Below, one piece after another: positions 7,687 through 16,825 of a DNA stretch of 64,000 nucleotides; position 1 is the stretch's first letter; every line of letters begins with the position of its first letter. Origin of the DNA: Hyphomicrobiaceae bacterium (GTDB taxonomy: Bacteria > Pseudomonadota > Alphaproteobacteria > Rhizobiales > Xanthobacteraceae); NCBI GenBank assembly GCA_947472885.1, contig CANJBX010000013.1:1-64000 (forward strand), in the 5' to 3' direction. The position numbers were made by a program, and so were the translations under genes. The notes below the pieces were generated by a model that made no database searches, had not been told where the DNA came from, and was given only the letters and a program-made list of their open reading frames with translations.

Positions 7687-8402
7687 GGGCTCTGGCGATC
7701 ATTCCGGCGCGGGGCGGCTCCAAGGGCATCCCGCGCAAGAATGTCGTGGCTCTGGCCGGCCGTCCGCTAATCGCGTATACGCTCGACGCGGCGCACGCTG
7801 CAAATACCGTGACGGACGTACTCGTGTCGACCGATGACGACGAGATCGCCGCCGCCTGTGAGGCGCTCGGCACCAAGATGCCGTATCGCCGTCCAGCGGA
7901 ACTCGGTGGTGATAGCGTTGGAATGGTCGAGACCGTGCTGAATGCCCTGGATTGGTGGAGTAGGGGCGCGGGGCAGGAGCCCGATTTGATTGTATTGCTG
8001 CAGCCAACGTCACCGTTGCGGTCGGCAGAGGATATCGACGGTACGGTGACGGCGCTGCGGAATGAAAGGAAATCGAGCGCGATCAGCGTTCATGAGGTGC
8101 GCGAACATCCAATGGAGTGCGTGCGGCTCGCTGGCGGATCGTGGACGTTGTTGGAAAAGCCGCCAGTGGGTGCCAACCGCCGACAAGACTATGGAACGCA
8201 GTTCCATTTCATCAACGGCGCGGTCTATGCGGTGACACCGCAATTCCTGCGCAGTCGCCGGGCATTCATGACCGAAGGGCAGGAGACCGCCCTCTTTGTC
8301 ATGAACTCGATTCGCGGCCTCGACATCGATAGACCTGAAGATCTTGAGATGGCCGACGCCATTCTCTCCCATCCTGGCTTGAAACACAGAATTCAAAAGT
8401 AG
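7683..8402 (+). CDS. neuA: CMP-nonulosonate cytidylyltransferase (NeuA/LegF type)
   Basis: The 239-residue protein opens with the CMP-sugar synthetase motif IIPARGGSKGIPRKN (6-20), followed by LLQPTSPLR and a C-terminal region with FHFINGAVYAV. The family couples CTP to the anomeric hydroxyl of sialic, legionaminic or pseudaminic acid. It is the first of three CMP-sugar synthetase-like genes in the window, and its position after kdnA and neuB suggests it activates the first locus product. The start is GTG 7683, coupled to kdnA. Confidence 0.8.
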   Translation: MRALAIIPARGGSKGIPRKNVVALAGRPLIAYTLDAAHAANTVTDVLVSTDDDEIAAACEALGTKMPYRRPAELGGDSVGMVETVLNALDWWSRGAGQEPDLIVLLQPTSPLRSAEDIDGTVTALRNERKSSAISVHEVREHPMECVRLAGGSWTLLEKPPVGANRRQDYGTQFHFINGAVYAVTPQFLRSRRAFMTEGQETALFVMNSIRGLDIDRPEDLEMADAILSHPGLKHRIQK

Positions 8403-8413
8403 ATGCAAATCGC

Positions 8414-9550
8414 ATGACAACTGCAATTTCTCACGCCCAATACATTGCGCATGTTGCGAACGCCAGTCTGCCGGACGCTGTTCGCGAACAGATTTTCGTC
8501 GAGGAGAATCGCATCGCTGCGGAAGTACTAAAGCCGCGCGGGCTTGCCCGCCGCCGGGTGTTGCTGGTTGGTGGTGCAGGCTACATCGGCACGCCGCTGA
8601 CGGCGTTTCTGTTGGCGCGCGGCTATGATGTGCGTTGTCTCGACCTGCTACTTTATCACAACAGCGATTGCGTCACGCCGTTCCTCGGCCATGTCAACTA
8701 TGAGTTTATCAAAGCCGATGTTGCCGATGCGCAGGCAACGAATGCCGCGCTCGAGGGTGTCACGGACGTGATCGTACTGGCGGGCCTCGTTGGCGATCCC
8801 ATCACCAAGAAGTATCCGGCCGAGCATCAATCCATCAACGAGGAAGGGCTGGCCCGATTTGTCGACGGCCTCGACGGGCGTGGCCTCAACAAGGTCATCA
8901 TGGTTTCGACTTGCTCGAACTACGGCGAGATTCCCGACGACACGCTCGCCGACGAAAATTATGCGCTCAAGCCGCTTTCGCTCTACGCAAACGCCAAGGT
9001 GGCGCGCGAGAAGCAGATTCTCGGTGGGGCCAACAAGGTCGATTACTGCGGCACAGTGATGCGCTTTGCTACGGCGTTCGGGCTTTCAAGCCGCATGCGG
9101 TTCGATCTCACTGTGTCCGAATTTACCCGTGATCTGTTCAGCGGCACGCTATTGCAGGTCTATGATGCCGACACCTGGCGGCCCTACTGTCATGTTCGCG
9201 ATTTTGCGCGTGCGCTGACGCGGGTTCTTGAAATGCCGGGCAGTGTCGTGCGCTTTGAAGTGTTCAATGCCGGCGGCGATGCCAACAACTACACCAAAAA
9301 AATGATCGTCGATGCGGTTCACCGTCATTTCCCGCAGTCGCGTTACGAATTCGTCGCTGGCGGGTTTGACCGCCGCAACTACAAGGTCGATTTCTCGAAA
9401 ATCCGTAGCCGTCTGCACTTTGAGCCGGAATACACGGTGGAGCAGGGCATCATCGAGCTTATCGCTGCACTAAGGCAGGGGTTCTTCTCTGACTACGCCG
9501 AACGGCTGCCGTTCTATCGCAACCAAGACCTTAACTATAAGCCGGTATGA
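8414..9550 (+). CDS. NAD-dependent sugar epimerase/dehydratase (extended SDR)
   Basis: The 378-residue protein has an N-terminal extension of about 45 residues, then GGAGYIGT (53-60) for NAD binding, a serine motif in STCSNYG, and the catalytic YANAK pair. It belongs to the epimerase/dehydratase group acting on nucleotide sugars. It sits between neuA and legC, so it could be an epimerase or the 4,6-dehydratase step of the legionaminic branch. I did not see the membrane-spanning or LegB/PglF-like features that would settle this. It is coupled to legC by ATGA. Confidence 0.7.
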   Translation: MTTAISHAQYIAHVANASLPDAVREQIFVEENRIAAEVLKPRGLARRRVLLVGGAGYIGTPLTAFLLARGYDVRCLDLLLYHNSDCVTPFLGHVNYEFIKADVADAQATNAALEGVTDVIVLAGLVGDPITKKYPAEHQSINEEGLARFVDGLDGRGLNKVIMVSTCSNYGEIPDDTLADENYALKPLSLYANAKVAREKQILGGANKVDYCGTVMRFATAFGLSSRMRFDLTVSEFTRDLFSGTLLQVYDADTWRPYCHVRDFARALTRVLEMPGSVVRFEVFNAGGDANNYTKKMIVDAVHRHFPQSRYEFVAGGFDRRNYKVDFSKIRSRLHFEPEYTVEQGIIELIAALRQGFFSDYAERLPFYRNQDLNYKPV

Positions 9551-10764
9551 CACCCGCATACGTACAGCGCGCCACCACCGGAACAGTCGCGAGGGCTGAT
9601 GCCGTTGTTGCGGCTGTGCAATCCGTGCTGGGGCGGGCGGAGAAATTCATTCCGTTGCACGAGCCGGAATTCGCCGGCCGCGAGTGGGAATACGTCAAGG
9701 ACTGCATCGACACCGGCTGGGTATCGTCGGCGGGCGCATATGTGGATCGCTTCGAGCGCGATCTTGCCGCCTACACCGGCGCCGGCCATGCGGTCGCGGT
9801 CGTGAACGGCACGGCAGCACTGCATCTTGCGTTGCTGCTGGTTGGCGTGAGGGGCGCCGATGAAGTCATCGTTCCGACGCTGACCTTCGTCGCGACAGCC
9901 AACGCAGTGTCGCAGATTGGCGCGGTTCCGCATTTCGTCGATGTGTCGATGCCTGCACTGGGCCTCGATGCCGAGAAACTCGACCACTATCTTGCCGATG
10001 TACTCGTCATCCAAGGTGGCGAAAAGATCAACCGGATCACCGGGCGGCGTGTAGCGGCAGTGGTGCCGATGCACACTTTTGGCCACCCGGCCCAAATGGA
10101 AAAACTCGCCGAAGTTTGCGCACGGCACGGCTTGCCGATGGTCGAGGATGCGGCGGAGTCCTTGGGGTCGACGCTACAGGGCCGGCATTGCGGCACGTTC
10201 GGAGTGGTTGCAGCGCTATCGTTCAACGGCAACAAAATCGTGACAACAGGTGGCGGTGGCGCGGTACTTACCTCTGATGCTGGTCTTGCAAAACGCGCCA
10301 AACACCTTTCGACGACGGCGAAGAAGCCTCATGCGTGGCTCTATGACCACGACGAAATAGGTTTCAATTACCGCATGCCGAACCTTAATGCGGCGCTGGG
10401 CTGCGCCCAGCTCGAGCGGATCGATCAATTTGTCGAGGAGAAGCGCCAGCTCGCTAAAGCCTATGAGACGGCGTTTTCAAAGGTTGATGGCCTTAAGCTT
10501 TTTCACGAGCCCCCGCGCAGTCGCAGCAATTACTGGCTAACAGCGATCCTGCTCGATGCAGCGGCGGATATCGCAGAACGCGACGAAATCCTCCAGCGCT
10601 TAAACGCTGCAAACTACATGGCGCGTCCCGCGTGGACGCTAATGCACAAGCTTGAGCCTTATCTATCTGCACCGCGCATGCAGGACCTGTCGGTCGCGGA
10701 GCAGGTCGAGCGTACACTGATCAACCTGCCCAGCTCGCCGCGGCTGGCACGCCACAAGGCCTGA
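9547..10764 (+). CDS. legC: LegC-family UDP-4-keto-sugar aminotransferase
   Basis: The 405-residue DegT/DnrJ protein carries the LegC-type N-terminal run around FIPLHEPEFAGREWEYVKD and DTGWVSSAGAYVD, NGTAALHLA for PLP phosphate binding, EDAAESLGS, and the Schiff-base lysine in FNGNKIVTTGGGG. LegC makes UDP-4-amino-4,6-dideoxy-GlcNAc from the 4-keto intermediate of legionaminic acid synthesis. NeuD upstream would acetylate the new amine and LegG downstream would hydrolyse off UDP. It ends TGA 10762-10764, one base before the legG start. Confidence 0.82.
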   Translation: MTPAYVQRATTGTVARADAVVAAVQSVLGRAEKFIPLHEPEFAGREWEYVKDCIDTGWVSSAGAYVDRFERDLAAYTGAGHAVAVVNGTAALHLALLLVGVRGADEVIVPTLTFVATANAVSQIGAVPHFVDVSMPALGLDAEKLDHYLADVLVIQGGEKINRITGRRVAAVVPMHTFGHPAQMEKLAEVCARHGLPMVEDAAESLGSTLQGRHCGTFGVVAALSFNGNKIVTTGGGGAVLTSDAGLAKRAKHLSTTAKKPHAWLYDHDEIGFNYRMPNLNAALGCAQLERIDQFVEEKRQLAKAYETAFSKVDGLKLFHEPPRSRSNYWLTAILLDAAADIAERDEILQRLNAANYMARPAWTLMHKLEPYLSAPRMQDLSVAEQVERTLINLPSSPRLARHKA

Positions 10765-10765
10765 T

Positions 10766-11932
10766 GTGACGCGCAAAATTTGCATCTTTACCGGCTCACG
10801 CGCGGAATATGGCTTGCTGGCGCCGTTGATGAATGAAATTCAGGCCGATCCGCAGCTGCAATTGCAGCTGATTGTTAGTGGAAGCCACCTAGAGCGTGAA
10901 TTCGGCGAGACCTGGCACGAAATCGAGGTCGACGGTTTCAGGATTGATAGCAAGGTTGAGATGAAGCTCGACAGCGATCAGCCGGTTGCGTTGGCGCGTT
11001 CAATGGCGCTCTGCCTTGCCGGGTGTGCCGAGGCGTTCGACCGTTTGAAGCCGAACATCGTGGTTCTGTTAGGCGACCGTTATGAAACACTGGCGGCTGC
11101 CGAAGCCGCTTTGCTGCTCCGGCTGCCGATTGCGCACATTCATGGCGGTGAAATCACTGAAGGCGCCGTCGACGACGCCATGCGTCATGCGATCACCAAG
11201 ATGGCCAGTCTCCATTTCGCGGCGACCGAAGAGTACCGCAGCCGCATCATTCAGTTGGGTGAGCAACCTGATCGCGTATTCTGGGTGGGTGCCCCAGGTC
11301 TCGACAATGTCGCGCGGCATGTGTTGCTCGGCAGGGAAGAACTGGAAAAGCAGCTCGGATTTCGTTTGGGCGAGCATAATCTGCTCGTGACCTATCATCC
11401 GGCAACGCTGGACCATGTCGATCCTGCAACATCCGCTCGTGCTCTTCTCGGCGCGCTGGACCTTTTTCCGGATGTGCATGTCGTTATTACGAAATCCAAT
11501 GCTGACGCAGGGGGGCGTGAAATCAACCGCCTGTTCGATGAATACGCGGCAGCGAATCCAAAACGCGTACTCGCGGTCGCTTCTCTCGGGTCGCAGCGAT
11601 ATCTGTCCATGATCAGGATTGCAGACGCAGTGGTCGGCAACTCTTCGAGCGGGATTATCGAGGTGCCGGCCGCCGGCAAGCCGACGGTCAATATTGGCAT
11701 CCGCCAGCAGGGCCGCGTACGCGCGCCCTCGGTGATGGATTGTGCCGATGACAGGGCATCGATTGCATCCGCAATCACCCGCGCGTTGTCGCCTGAAATG
11801 CAGACGGTCGCCGCACGCCGGGTCTCGCCCTATGGCGCGAGCGGCGCGTCGAAAAAGATCAAGGACGTGCTTGCGAGCGAAAAGCTAGACCGTTCGGTAA
11901 TCAAGAAATTTTACTCACTAGAGGCTGTTTAG
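10766..11932 (+). CDS. legG: UDP-N-acetylglucosamine 2-epimerase, hydrolysing (LegG/NeuC type)
   Basis: The 388-residue GT-B-fold protein begins CIFTGSRAEYGLL, the NeuC/LegG signature, and has VLLGDRYETLAAA, AHIHGGEITEGAVDD and GNSSSGIIE. It removes UDP and inverts C2 to release free ManNAc or the 2,4-diacetamido-6-deoxy-mannose that NeuB uses. The preceding legC gene favours the LegG role. The start is GTG 10766; no in-frame ATG gives a complete N-terminus. About 60 bases without a gene follow, before pseB. Confidence 0.85.
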   Translation: MTRKICIFTGSRAEYGLLAPLMNEIQADPQLQLQLIVSGSHLEREFGETWHEIEVDGFRIDSKVEMKLDSDQPVALARSMALCLAGCAEAFDRLKPNIVVLLGDRYETLAAAEAALLLRLPIAHIHGGEITEGAVDDAMRHAITKMASLHFAATEEYRSRIIQLGEQPDRVFWVGAPGLDNVARHVLLGREELEKQLGFRLGEHNLLVTYHPATLDHVDPATSARALLGALDLFPDVHVVITKSNADAGGREINRLFDEYAAANPKRVLAVASLGSQRYLSMIRIADAVVGNSSSGIIEVPAAGKPTVNIGIRQQGRVRAPSVMDCADDRASIASAITRALSPEMQTVAARRVSPYGASGASKKIKDVLASEKLDRSVIKKFYSLEAV

Positions 11933-11995
11933 CTGTCTTCCGCTCGCAGCGTGTAAATTCCAAATCCGCTCACATTCAAACCTATCAAGGCTCGC

Positions 11996-12970
11996 ATGAC
12001 GTCACTTAATGGCAGTTCAATTTTAATAACCGGCGGTACCGGGTCATTTGGACAGAAATTCGTTCAGCATCTCCTCAAGCAGCACAATCCGCGCCGGGTC
12101 GTGGTCTATTCGCGTGATGAGCTAAAACAGTACGAAATGGCCCAGCTCATCCAGGCGCCGCAACTGCGCTACTTCATCGGTGACGTACGGGATCGTGAGC
12201 GGCTGACGCGCGCGCTGCACGGAATTGATACCATCGTCCACGCTGCAGCGATGAAGCAGGTCGTCGCGGCAGAATACAATCCGATCGAATGCATCAAGAC
12301 CAATGTCATTGGCGCGGAGAATGTCGTCAACGCAGCCATCGATTGCGGGGTCAAGCGCGTGATCGCGCTGTCGACGGACAAGGCTGTCAATCCGATCAAT
12401 CTCTACGGCGCGACCAAGCTTTGCTCCGACAAGCTGTTTATTGCCGGCAACAATCTCGCCGGCAAGGAAGGCCCGCGCTTCTCGGTCGTGCGTTACGGCA
12501 ATGTTGCGGGATCGCGCGGCAGCGTGGTTCCGTTGTTCCGTCAATTGCGTGAGAGTGGTACGCTCCCGATCACTGATGAGCGCATGACGCGGTTCTGGAT
12601 AACACTTAAGCAGGGTGTTGAATTCGTTGACCGCTGCCTTGGCCTGATGAAGGGCGGGGAAGTCTTTATTCCGAAGATTCCGTCCATACGGATTGTCGAT
12701 CTTGCGACAGCAATGGCGCCGGAGTGCAAGCAGAAGGTTGTTGGCATCCGTCCGGGCGAAAAATTGCACGAGTGCATGATCCCGCAGGACGAAGCGCGGC
12801 TGACGCGCGAATTTCCGGAATTTTATGTCATTCTTCCTTCAATGCCGTCAGGCCCCATGGTCGGCGAACCGGACTATGAGGGTGGCAAGGGCAAGGTGGT
12901 TGCGGAGAACTTCCAGTATTCGAGCGAGACAAACGATCGTTGGGCGGACAATGAACAGTTGATGGAATGA
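11996..12970 (+). CDS. pseB: UDP-GlcNAc 4,6-dehydratase (inverting)
   Basis: First enzyme of pseudaminic acid synthesis: it makes UDP-2-acetamido-2,6-dideoxy-beta-L-arabino-hexos-4-ulose. The 324-residue cytosolic SDR has GGTGSFGQKF (13-22), SRDELKQYEM, HAAAMKQV, the STDKAVNPINLYGATK catalytic stretch and IRPGEKLHE, all PseB-typical, and is of normal length (about 330). It begins the second, pseudaminic branch of the locus. AAGG lies a few bases before ATG 11996. It is followed at once by pseC. Confidence 0.93.
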   Translation: MTSLNGSSILITGGTGSFGQKFVQHLLKQHNPRRVVVYSRDELKQYEMAQLIQAPQLRYFIGDVRDRERLTRALHGIDTIVHAAAMKQVVAAEYNPIECIKTNVIGAENVVNAAIDCGVKRVIALSTDKAVNPINLYGATKLCSDKLFIAGNNLAGKEGPRFSVVRYGNVAGSRGSVVPLFRQLRESGTLPITDERMTRFWITLKQGVEFVDRCLGLMKGGEVFIPKIPSIRIVDLATAMAPECKQKVVGIRPGEKLHECMIPQDEARLTREFPEFYVILPSMPSGPMVGEPDYEGGKGKVVAENFQYSSETNDRWADNEQLME

Positions 12971-12974
12971 TTGG

Positions 12975-14159
12975 ATGACGTTGCCTTTCCTCGGCTATGG
13001 CCGCCAGAGCATCGCTCAACAGGACATCGATGCCGTCGTCGATGTCCTGCGCGGCAATTATCTGACGCAAGGGCCGGCGGTTGAGCGGTTTGAAGCTGCG
13101 TTGGCGGAGTATGTTGGTGCGCGTTATGCGGTCGCCGTCGCAAACGGCACGGCCGCGCTGCATATGGCTTGCCTTGCGGCGGGGCTGCGTTCAGGCGACC
13201 ATGCAATCACGCAAGCCATAACTTTCGTCGCTTCGGCGAATGCAGCGGTTTACAGCGGCGCATCTGTCAGCGCGACGGATATCAATCCGGTAACGCTCGG
13301 GATGGATGCGGCAAGCTTGCAGCGCAGGCTTGCCGAGCGCCCGGACACTTCCGTCGTATTGCCCGTTCACATGGCTGGTCTGTCGGCCGGTTTGACGGAA
13401 GTCGCAACTGTCGCGGGAAATCGGACCATCATCGAGGATGCTTGTCACGCGCTTGGCGGTCGCGACCCCGATGGAGCAATGGTTGGAAGCTGCAGCCACT
13501 CTAGTATGGCTTGTTTTTCTTTCCATCCAGTCAAGTCGATCACGACAGGCGAGGGCGGAGCAATCACGACCAACGATCCGGAGCTCTATCGAGCCTTGCG
13601 GATGCTGCGCAGCCACGGCACTGAACGCGATCCGTCACTGTTGGTTGACCAAGGGCAGGGCTTCGACGGCAACGAACCCAACCCGTGGTATTACGAGCAA
13701 CAGGTGCTTGGATTTAACTATCGTCTCAATGATCTGCAGGCGGCACTGGGCTTATCGCAGCTATCCCGGATCAGCCAGTTTATTTCGCGCCGACGCGAAG
13801 TGGCGGCATATTACGACGAGGCACTTGCCGCGAGCGCGCATATCTCTGCGGTTCAGTCCGGTGATGATGCGCGGCAGAGGTCGGCGCATCATCTCTATAT
13901 TGTCGCAATAGACTACGACCGAATTGGAAAATCCCGCCGCCATGTCATGACCGAACTCGCAAAACGCGGTATTGGGACCCAAGTTCACTACATTCCGGTT
14001 TATCGCCAGCCTTATCATCGTGATCTCGGACCGGCATCTGATTTCCCGGCGGCGGACAGCTACTACCGGACCTGCCTTTCGATTCCGATGCACGCTTCCT
14101 TGACGGAGGAAGATGCCGGGCGGGTTGTGCAGGCTTTGCGCGAAGTCGCCGATGTCTGA
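12975..14159 (+). CDS. pseC: UDP-4-amino-4,6-dideoxy-N-acetyl-beta-L-altrosamine transaminase
   Basis: Second pseudaminic acid enzyme, a DegT/DnrJ aminotransferase acting on the PseB product. The 394-residue protein has FLGYGRQSIAQQDIDAV near the N-terminus, NGTAALHMA, EDACHALGG, and the PLP lysine in FHPVKSITTGEGG, which is the PseC form (HPVK). It lies 4 bases after pseB and overlaps the next start by 8 bases. It is the third DegT-family transaminase in this operon, alongside the KdnA-like and LegC proteins. Confidence 0.92.
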   Translation: MTLPFLGYGRQSIAQQDIDAVVDVLRGNYLTQGPAVERFEAALAEYVGARYAVAVANGTAALHMACLAAGLRSGDHAITQAITFVASANAAVYSGASVSATDINPVTLGMDAASLQRRLAERPDTSVVLPVHMAGLSAGLTEVATVAGNRTIIEDACHALGGRDPDGAMVGSCSHSSMACFSFHPVKSITTGEGGAITTNDPELYRALRMLRSHGTERDPSLLVDQGQGFDGNEPNPWYYEQQVLGFNYRLNDLQAALGLSQLSRISQFISRRREVAAYYDEALAASAHISAVQSGDDARQRSAHHLYIVAIDYDRIGKSRRHVMTELAKRGIGTQVHYIPVYRQPYHRDLGPASDFPAADSYYRTCLSIPMHASLTEEDAGRVVQALREVADV

Positions 14160-16053
14160 TGCGAACCTTTCGCTTCTGCCCAACGGCGCTCGTACAGTCC
14201 TGGTTTTTTATACAATGACCCCCGGACTTGCAGTGCTCGCTCGCGCCTGTGCGAAATTTGGGTTTCCATCAATCTATTTTAATCCGGCCGGGTCGGTACG
14301 TACTCCTGCGGCGATGGCCGCATTGGCGCGTGGCGGCGTGATCCAGATCGACTATTCGGCATTACCCGGGTTTGACGCCTATGCCCGGCACAAGGTGTTG
14401 GCCCGTTGGGCGTCGGCGGCGACCGATGCGCTGTTCCCGCCAGATGTCGCGGAACGTGCGGGCGCGGTGTTACCGGCAGTGCCGGATCGGGGGCCCAAGT
14501 TACGCGCCATGGTGCATGACGTGGCTGCACAAGCTTTGCGGACCCATGCAACGGTCGGCGCGGTTGCGGAGTATCTCCAGAGAAGAGGGTATCGCTGCCG
14601 CGTGTGGCCGTCGGAGGATGCGAGAGCTGCATTTCTTTTCAACCGCTTCACCAGGTTGCCGAAGATTGCGCCCGTGATACTGGTTGCTGTTTTCACACTG
14701 GCGAAGCACATCAGTGCTCGTGTATTGAGATTGGTGCGCGAGCGCGTTGCCAGAATCGCGCCGCCGGTAGAACCGGCCGTCAAGTCAGAAACGATGCCGC
14801 GTGCCGCGCCGCGCGACGCTACGGTCCTGATGTTTCCGCATCAGGGGACGCGTTACGGCGACCTGTTCGACAAGAACCAGTACTACGCTTCTGACGCTGA
14901 TAGCAGGCTTGCAAAAGCACACATCTGTCATGTCGAGGTCGAAGGAGGCTATCCGCCCGCGCGCGAGGCATCCATTCTCGAAAGTTATCGTGCGGCCGGA
15001 CTGTCACCACATATTTTACAGATGCCGGATCTTCCGCAAGCGATGCGCCGCTGGCTGAACGCGCTGTCCGTTGGACGGCGGCTGGGCCTCGGCGCTGCGG
15101 CGTCGCTGGTGCTTGAGGTCGTTCGGGGCCGTGTTGCTCGGGGAGTGGCGGCGTTGGCGGCATTCCCGAATGCACGGCTGGCGCTGCTGGGTTATGAATA
15201 TCTCTTTCCGGTTCCTCTGGCCTATGCATTGCAGTCGCGCGGCGTTCGCGTGGTGGCGACGCAGGAACGCATGATGCAGTGCTTGATCCCAGGCTGGACT
15301 GCGATACTCGACGAATACTTTGTCCATGGCGAAGCCGCGCGCGATGCGATCGGGAAAAACCCACTCGCCCGCATCAACGTGGTACATCCCATCGGCGATG
15401 TCCGGGTTTCTGAATTCGCAGCGGATCGCTCGCGCCCGCGGCTAGCGCCGACCGGATACGATCACGTCACCTTGGTGCTCGACTGGCATTCTGAAGGCGA
15501 AGCGGCCGAGAACGCACAGCATCCGACCAACAACTGGGCGAACAACAGGCTGTTTTATCGTGACATTATCGCGCTCGCGCGCAGATTTCCACGCAGCTAT
15601 TTTATTCTGCGCGGCAAGAATGCGGACTGGCGCAAGATCGCCGAGTTTACGGATATTTGCGCCGAAATGGATGCGCTTCCAAATATCGCAGTGAATGACG
15701 ATTACAGCCGGCCACTTGTCTCCTACGAACTGGGGATTGCTGCTGACAGTGTGATTGCGCGGTATACCTCGCTCGGTGATCAGTGCATGGCCATCGGCAA
15801 GCCAGTTATCTATCACGATGCGGCTATGAACGGCGGCCCACTCGTTCGCTCGATCATGGATTTTGACCGCTATCCGGTGATCGCGACAGACAGCGAATCG
15901 CTCAGTCGACTCTACGAGCGCGTAATCGCGCATGGGCAATGCATGCCGGAAGAAGAGCGCAGCGCGTTTGCCGCTCGCTTTTTCAATGCGCCGTTGCCTG
16001 ACGATGGTCCCAAGGCCGCGCTGATGGCGCGGCTAGAAACGCTGGCGCGATGA
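14152..16053 (+). CDS. Uncharacterised GT-B-like surface carbohydrate protein
   Basis: A 633-residue protein; ATG 14152 was chosen because it overlaps the pseC stop tightly, while an earlier in-frame ATG (14113) would lie well inside pseC. I cannot assign it to a named family. The first half (to about residue 220) has no motif I recognise. The second half looks like a GT-B or CDP-glycerol-transferase type C-terminal lobe: it contains YFILRGKN and a late stretch ADSVIARYTSLGDQCMAIGKPVIYHD, the usual donor-site arrangement. It may transfer one of the CMP-nonulosonic acids. Two other proteins here (29845-31074 and 40255-42129) have a similar C-terminal design. Confidence 0.55.
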   Translation: MSDANLSLLPNGARTVLVFYTMTPGLAVLARACAKFGFPSIYFNPAGSVRTPAAMAALARGGVIQIDYSALPGFDAYARHKVLARWASAATDALFPPDVAERAGAVLPAVPDRGPKLRAMVHDVAAQALRTHATVGAVAEYLQRRGYRCRVWPSEDARAAFLFNRFTRLPKIAPVILVAVFTLAKHISARVLRLVRERVARIAPPVEPAVKSETMPRAAPRDATVLMFPHQGTRYGDLFDKNQYYASDADSRLAKAHICHVEVEGGYPPAREASILESYRAAGLSPHILQMPDLPQAMRRWLNALSVGRRLGLGAAASLVLEVVRGRVARGVAALAAFPNARLALLGYEYLFPVPLAYALQSRGVRVVATQERMMQCLIPGWTAILDEYFVHGEAARDAIGKNPLARINVVHPIGDVRVSEFAADRSRPRLAPTGYDHVTLVLDWHSEGEAAENAQHPTNNWANNRLFYRDIIALARRFPRSYFILRGKNADWRKIAEFTDICAEMDALPNIAVNDDYSRPLVSYELGIAADSVIARYTSLGDQCMAIGKPVIYHDAAMNGGPLVRSIMDFDRYPVIATDSESLSRLYERVIAHGQCMPEEERSAFAARFFNAPLPDDGPKAALMARLETLAR

Positions 16054-16823
16054 CGTCTGCAATGATTGTCCAGGCCCGCATGGGCTCGACCCGTCTTGCG
16101 GGAAAGGTCATGCGCCGCATCGCGGGGCGGACCATCCTCGACTACGTGCTGACGCGCTGCGCTGCGATCCCCGGCATCGATACCGTGGTTTGCGCGACCG
16201 TCGATGGCCCGGATTGCGATCCGATCGCCGAAGAGGCGACACGGCTGGGTGTAAAGGTCTTTCGCGGTAGCGAGGACGATGTGCTGGCGCGATATCTCGG
16301 TGCTGCCGAAGCATTAGGCGCTGACATTATTATGCGCGTGACCGGCGATTGCCCCCTGGTTGATCCGGCTGTGTGTGGCGCAGTTCTCAAATTACACGCC
16401 CAGAAGCACACGGATTACGCTTGTAATAATATGCCGCCATCCTGGCCGCACGGCCTCGATTGCGAAGTTTTCACGATTGCGGCGCTTCGGCGGGCGGACT
16501 CCGAAGCCCGCGAGCCGATCGAGCGGGAAAATCCGACGCGCATCATGCGCACGACCGCTGGCTGGTCTCGCGTTAGCCTGCTGGGTCCCGGCGGCGATTG
16601 GGAGAATTTGCGGCTGACGCTCGATACTGATGCCGACTGGGCTTTTTTCAACGGTCTTATTCCGCGCCTGACCGATCCGGATCGCACGAGCATGGCTGAA
16701 ATTGCCGCCGTGCTGCGCGCCAATCCGCAACTGACAGAGTTGCTGGAGGGCCAGCAGCTCCATCACGGGGTACGTCGGGAGGCTCCTACGGTTTCGTATC
16801 AAGATTTTCTGCCGGCGCTCTGA
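16050..16823 (+). CDS. pseF: SpsF-type cytidylyltransferase, probable PseF role
   Basis: The 257-residue protein starts with IVQARMGSTRLAGKVM, the SpsF/FlmC signature of the CMP-NeuAc synthetase superfamily, and has RVTGDCPLVDP and LRLTLDTDADW. In Caulobacter and other alphaproteobacteria a protein of this type (FlmC) sits in flagellin-glycan loci and fills the PseF step, CMP-pseudaminate formation. The pseB, pseC, pseI and pseG genes here lack any other obvious PseF, so the assignment is by context. It overlaps its neighbour upstream by 4 bases. Confidence 0.7.
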   Translation: MTSAMIVQARMGSTRLAGKVMRRIAGRTILDYVLTRCAAIPGIDTVVCATVDGPDCDPIAEEATRLGVKVFRGSEDDVLARYLGAAEALGADIIMRVTGDCPLVDPAVCGAVLKLHAQKHTDYACNNMPPSWPHGLDCEVFTIAALRRADSEAREPIERENPTRIMRTTAGWSRVSLLGPGGDWENLRLTLDTDADWAFFNGLIPRLTDPDRTSMAEIAAVLRANPQLTELLEGQQLHHGVRREAPTVSYQDFLPAL

Positions 16824-16825
16824 CG

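Noticed and set aside
11996-12970. PseB considered as the dehydratase for the legionaminic branch as well
   Set aside because: The sequence is typical of the inverting PseB, whose product has the wrong C5 configuration for LegC; one enzyme for both branches is unlikely.
14113-14151. Earlier in-frame ATG for the GT-B-like gene after pseC
   Set aside because: It would overlap pseC by 47 bases and add residues that match pseC's shadow; ATG 14152 gives the usual tight overlap.
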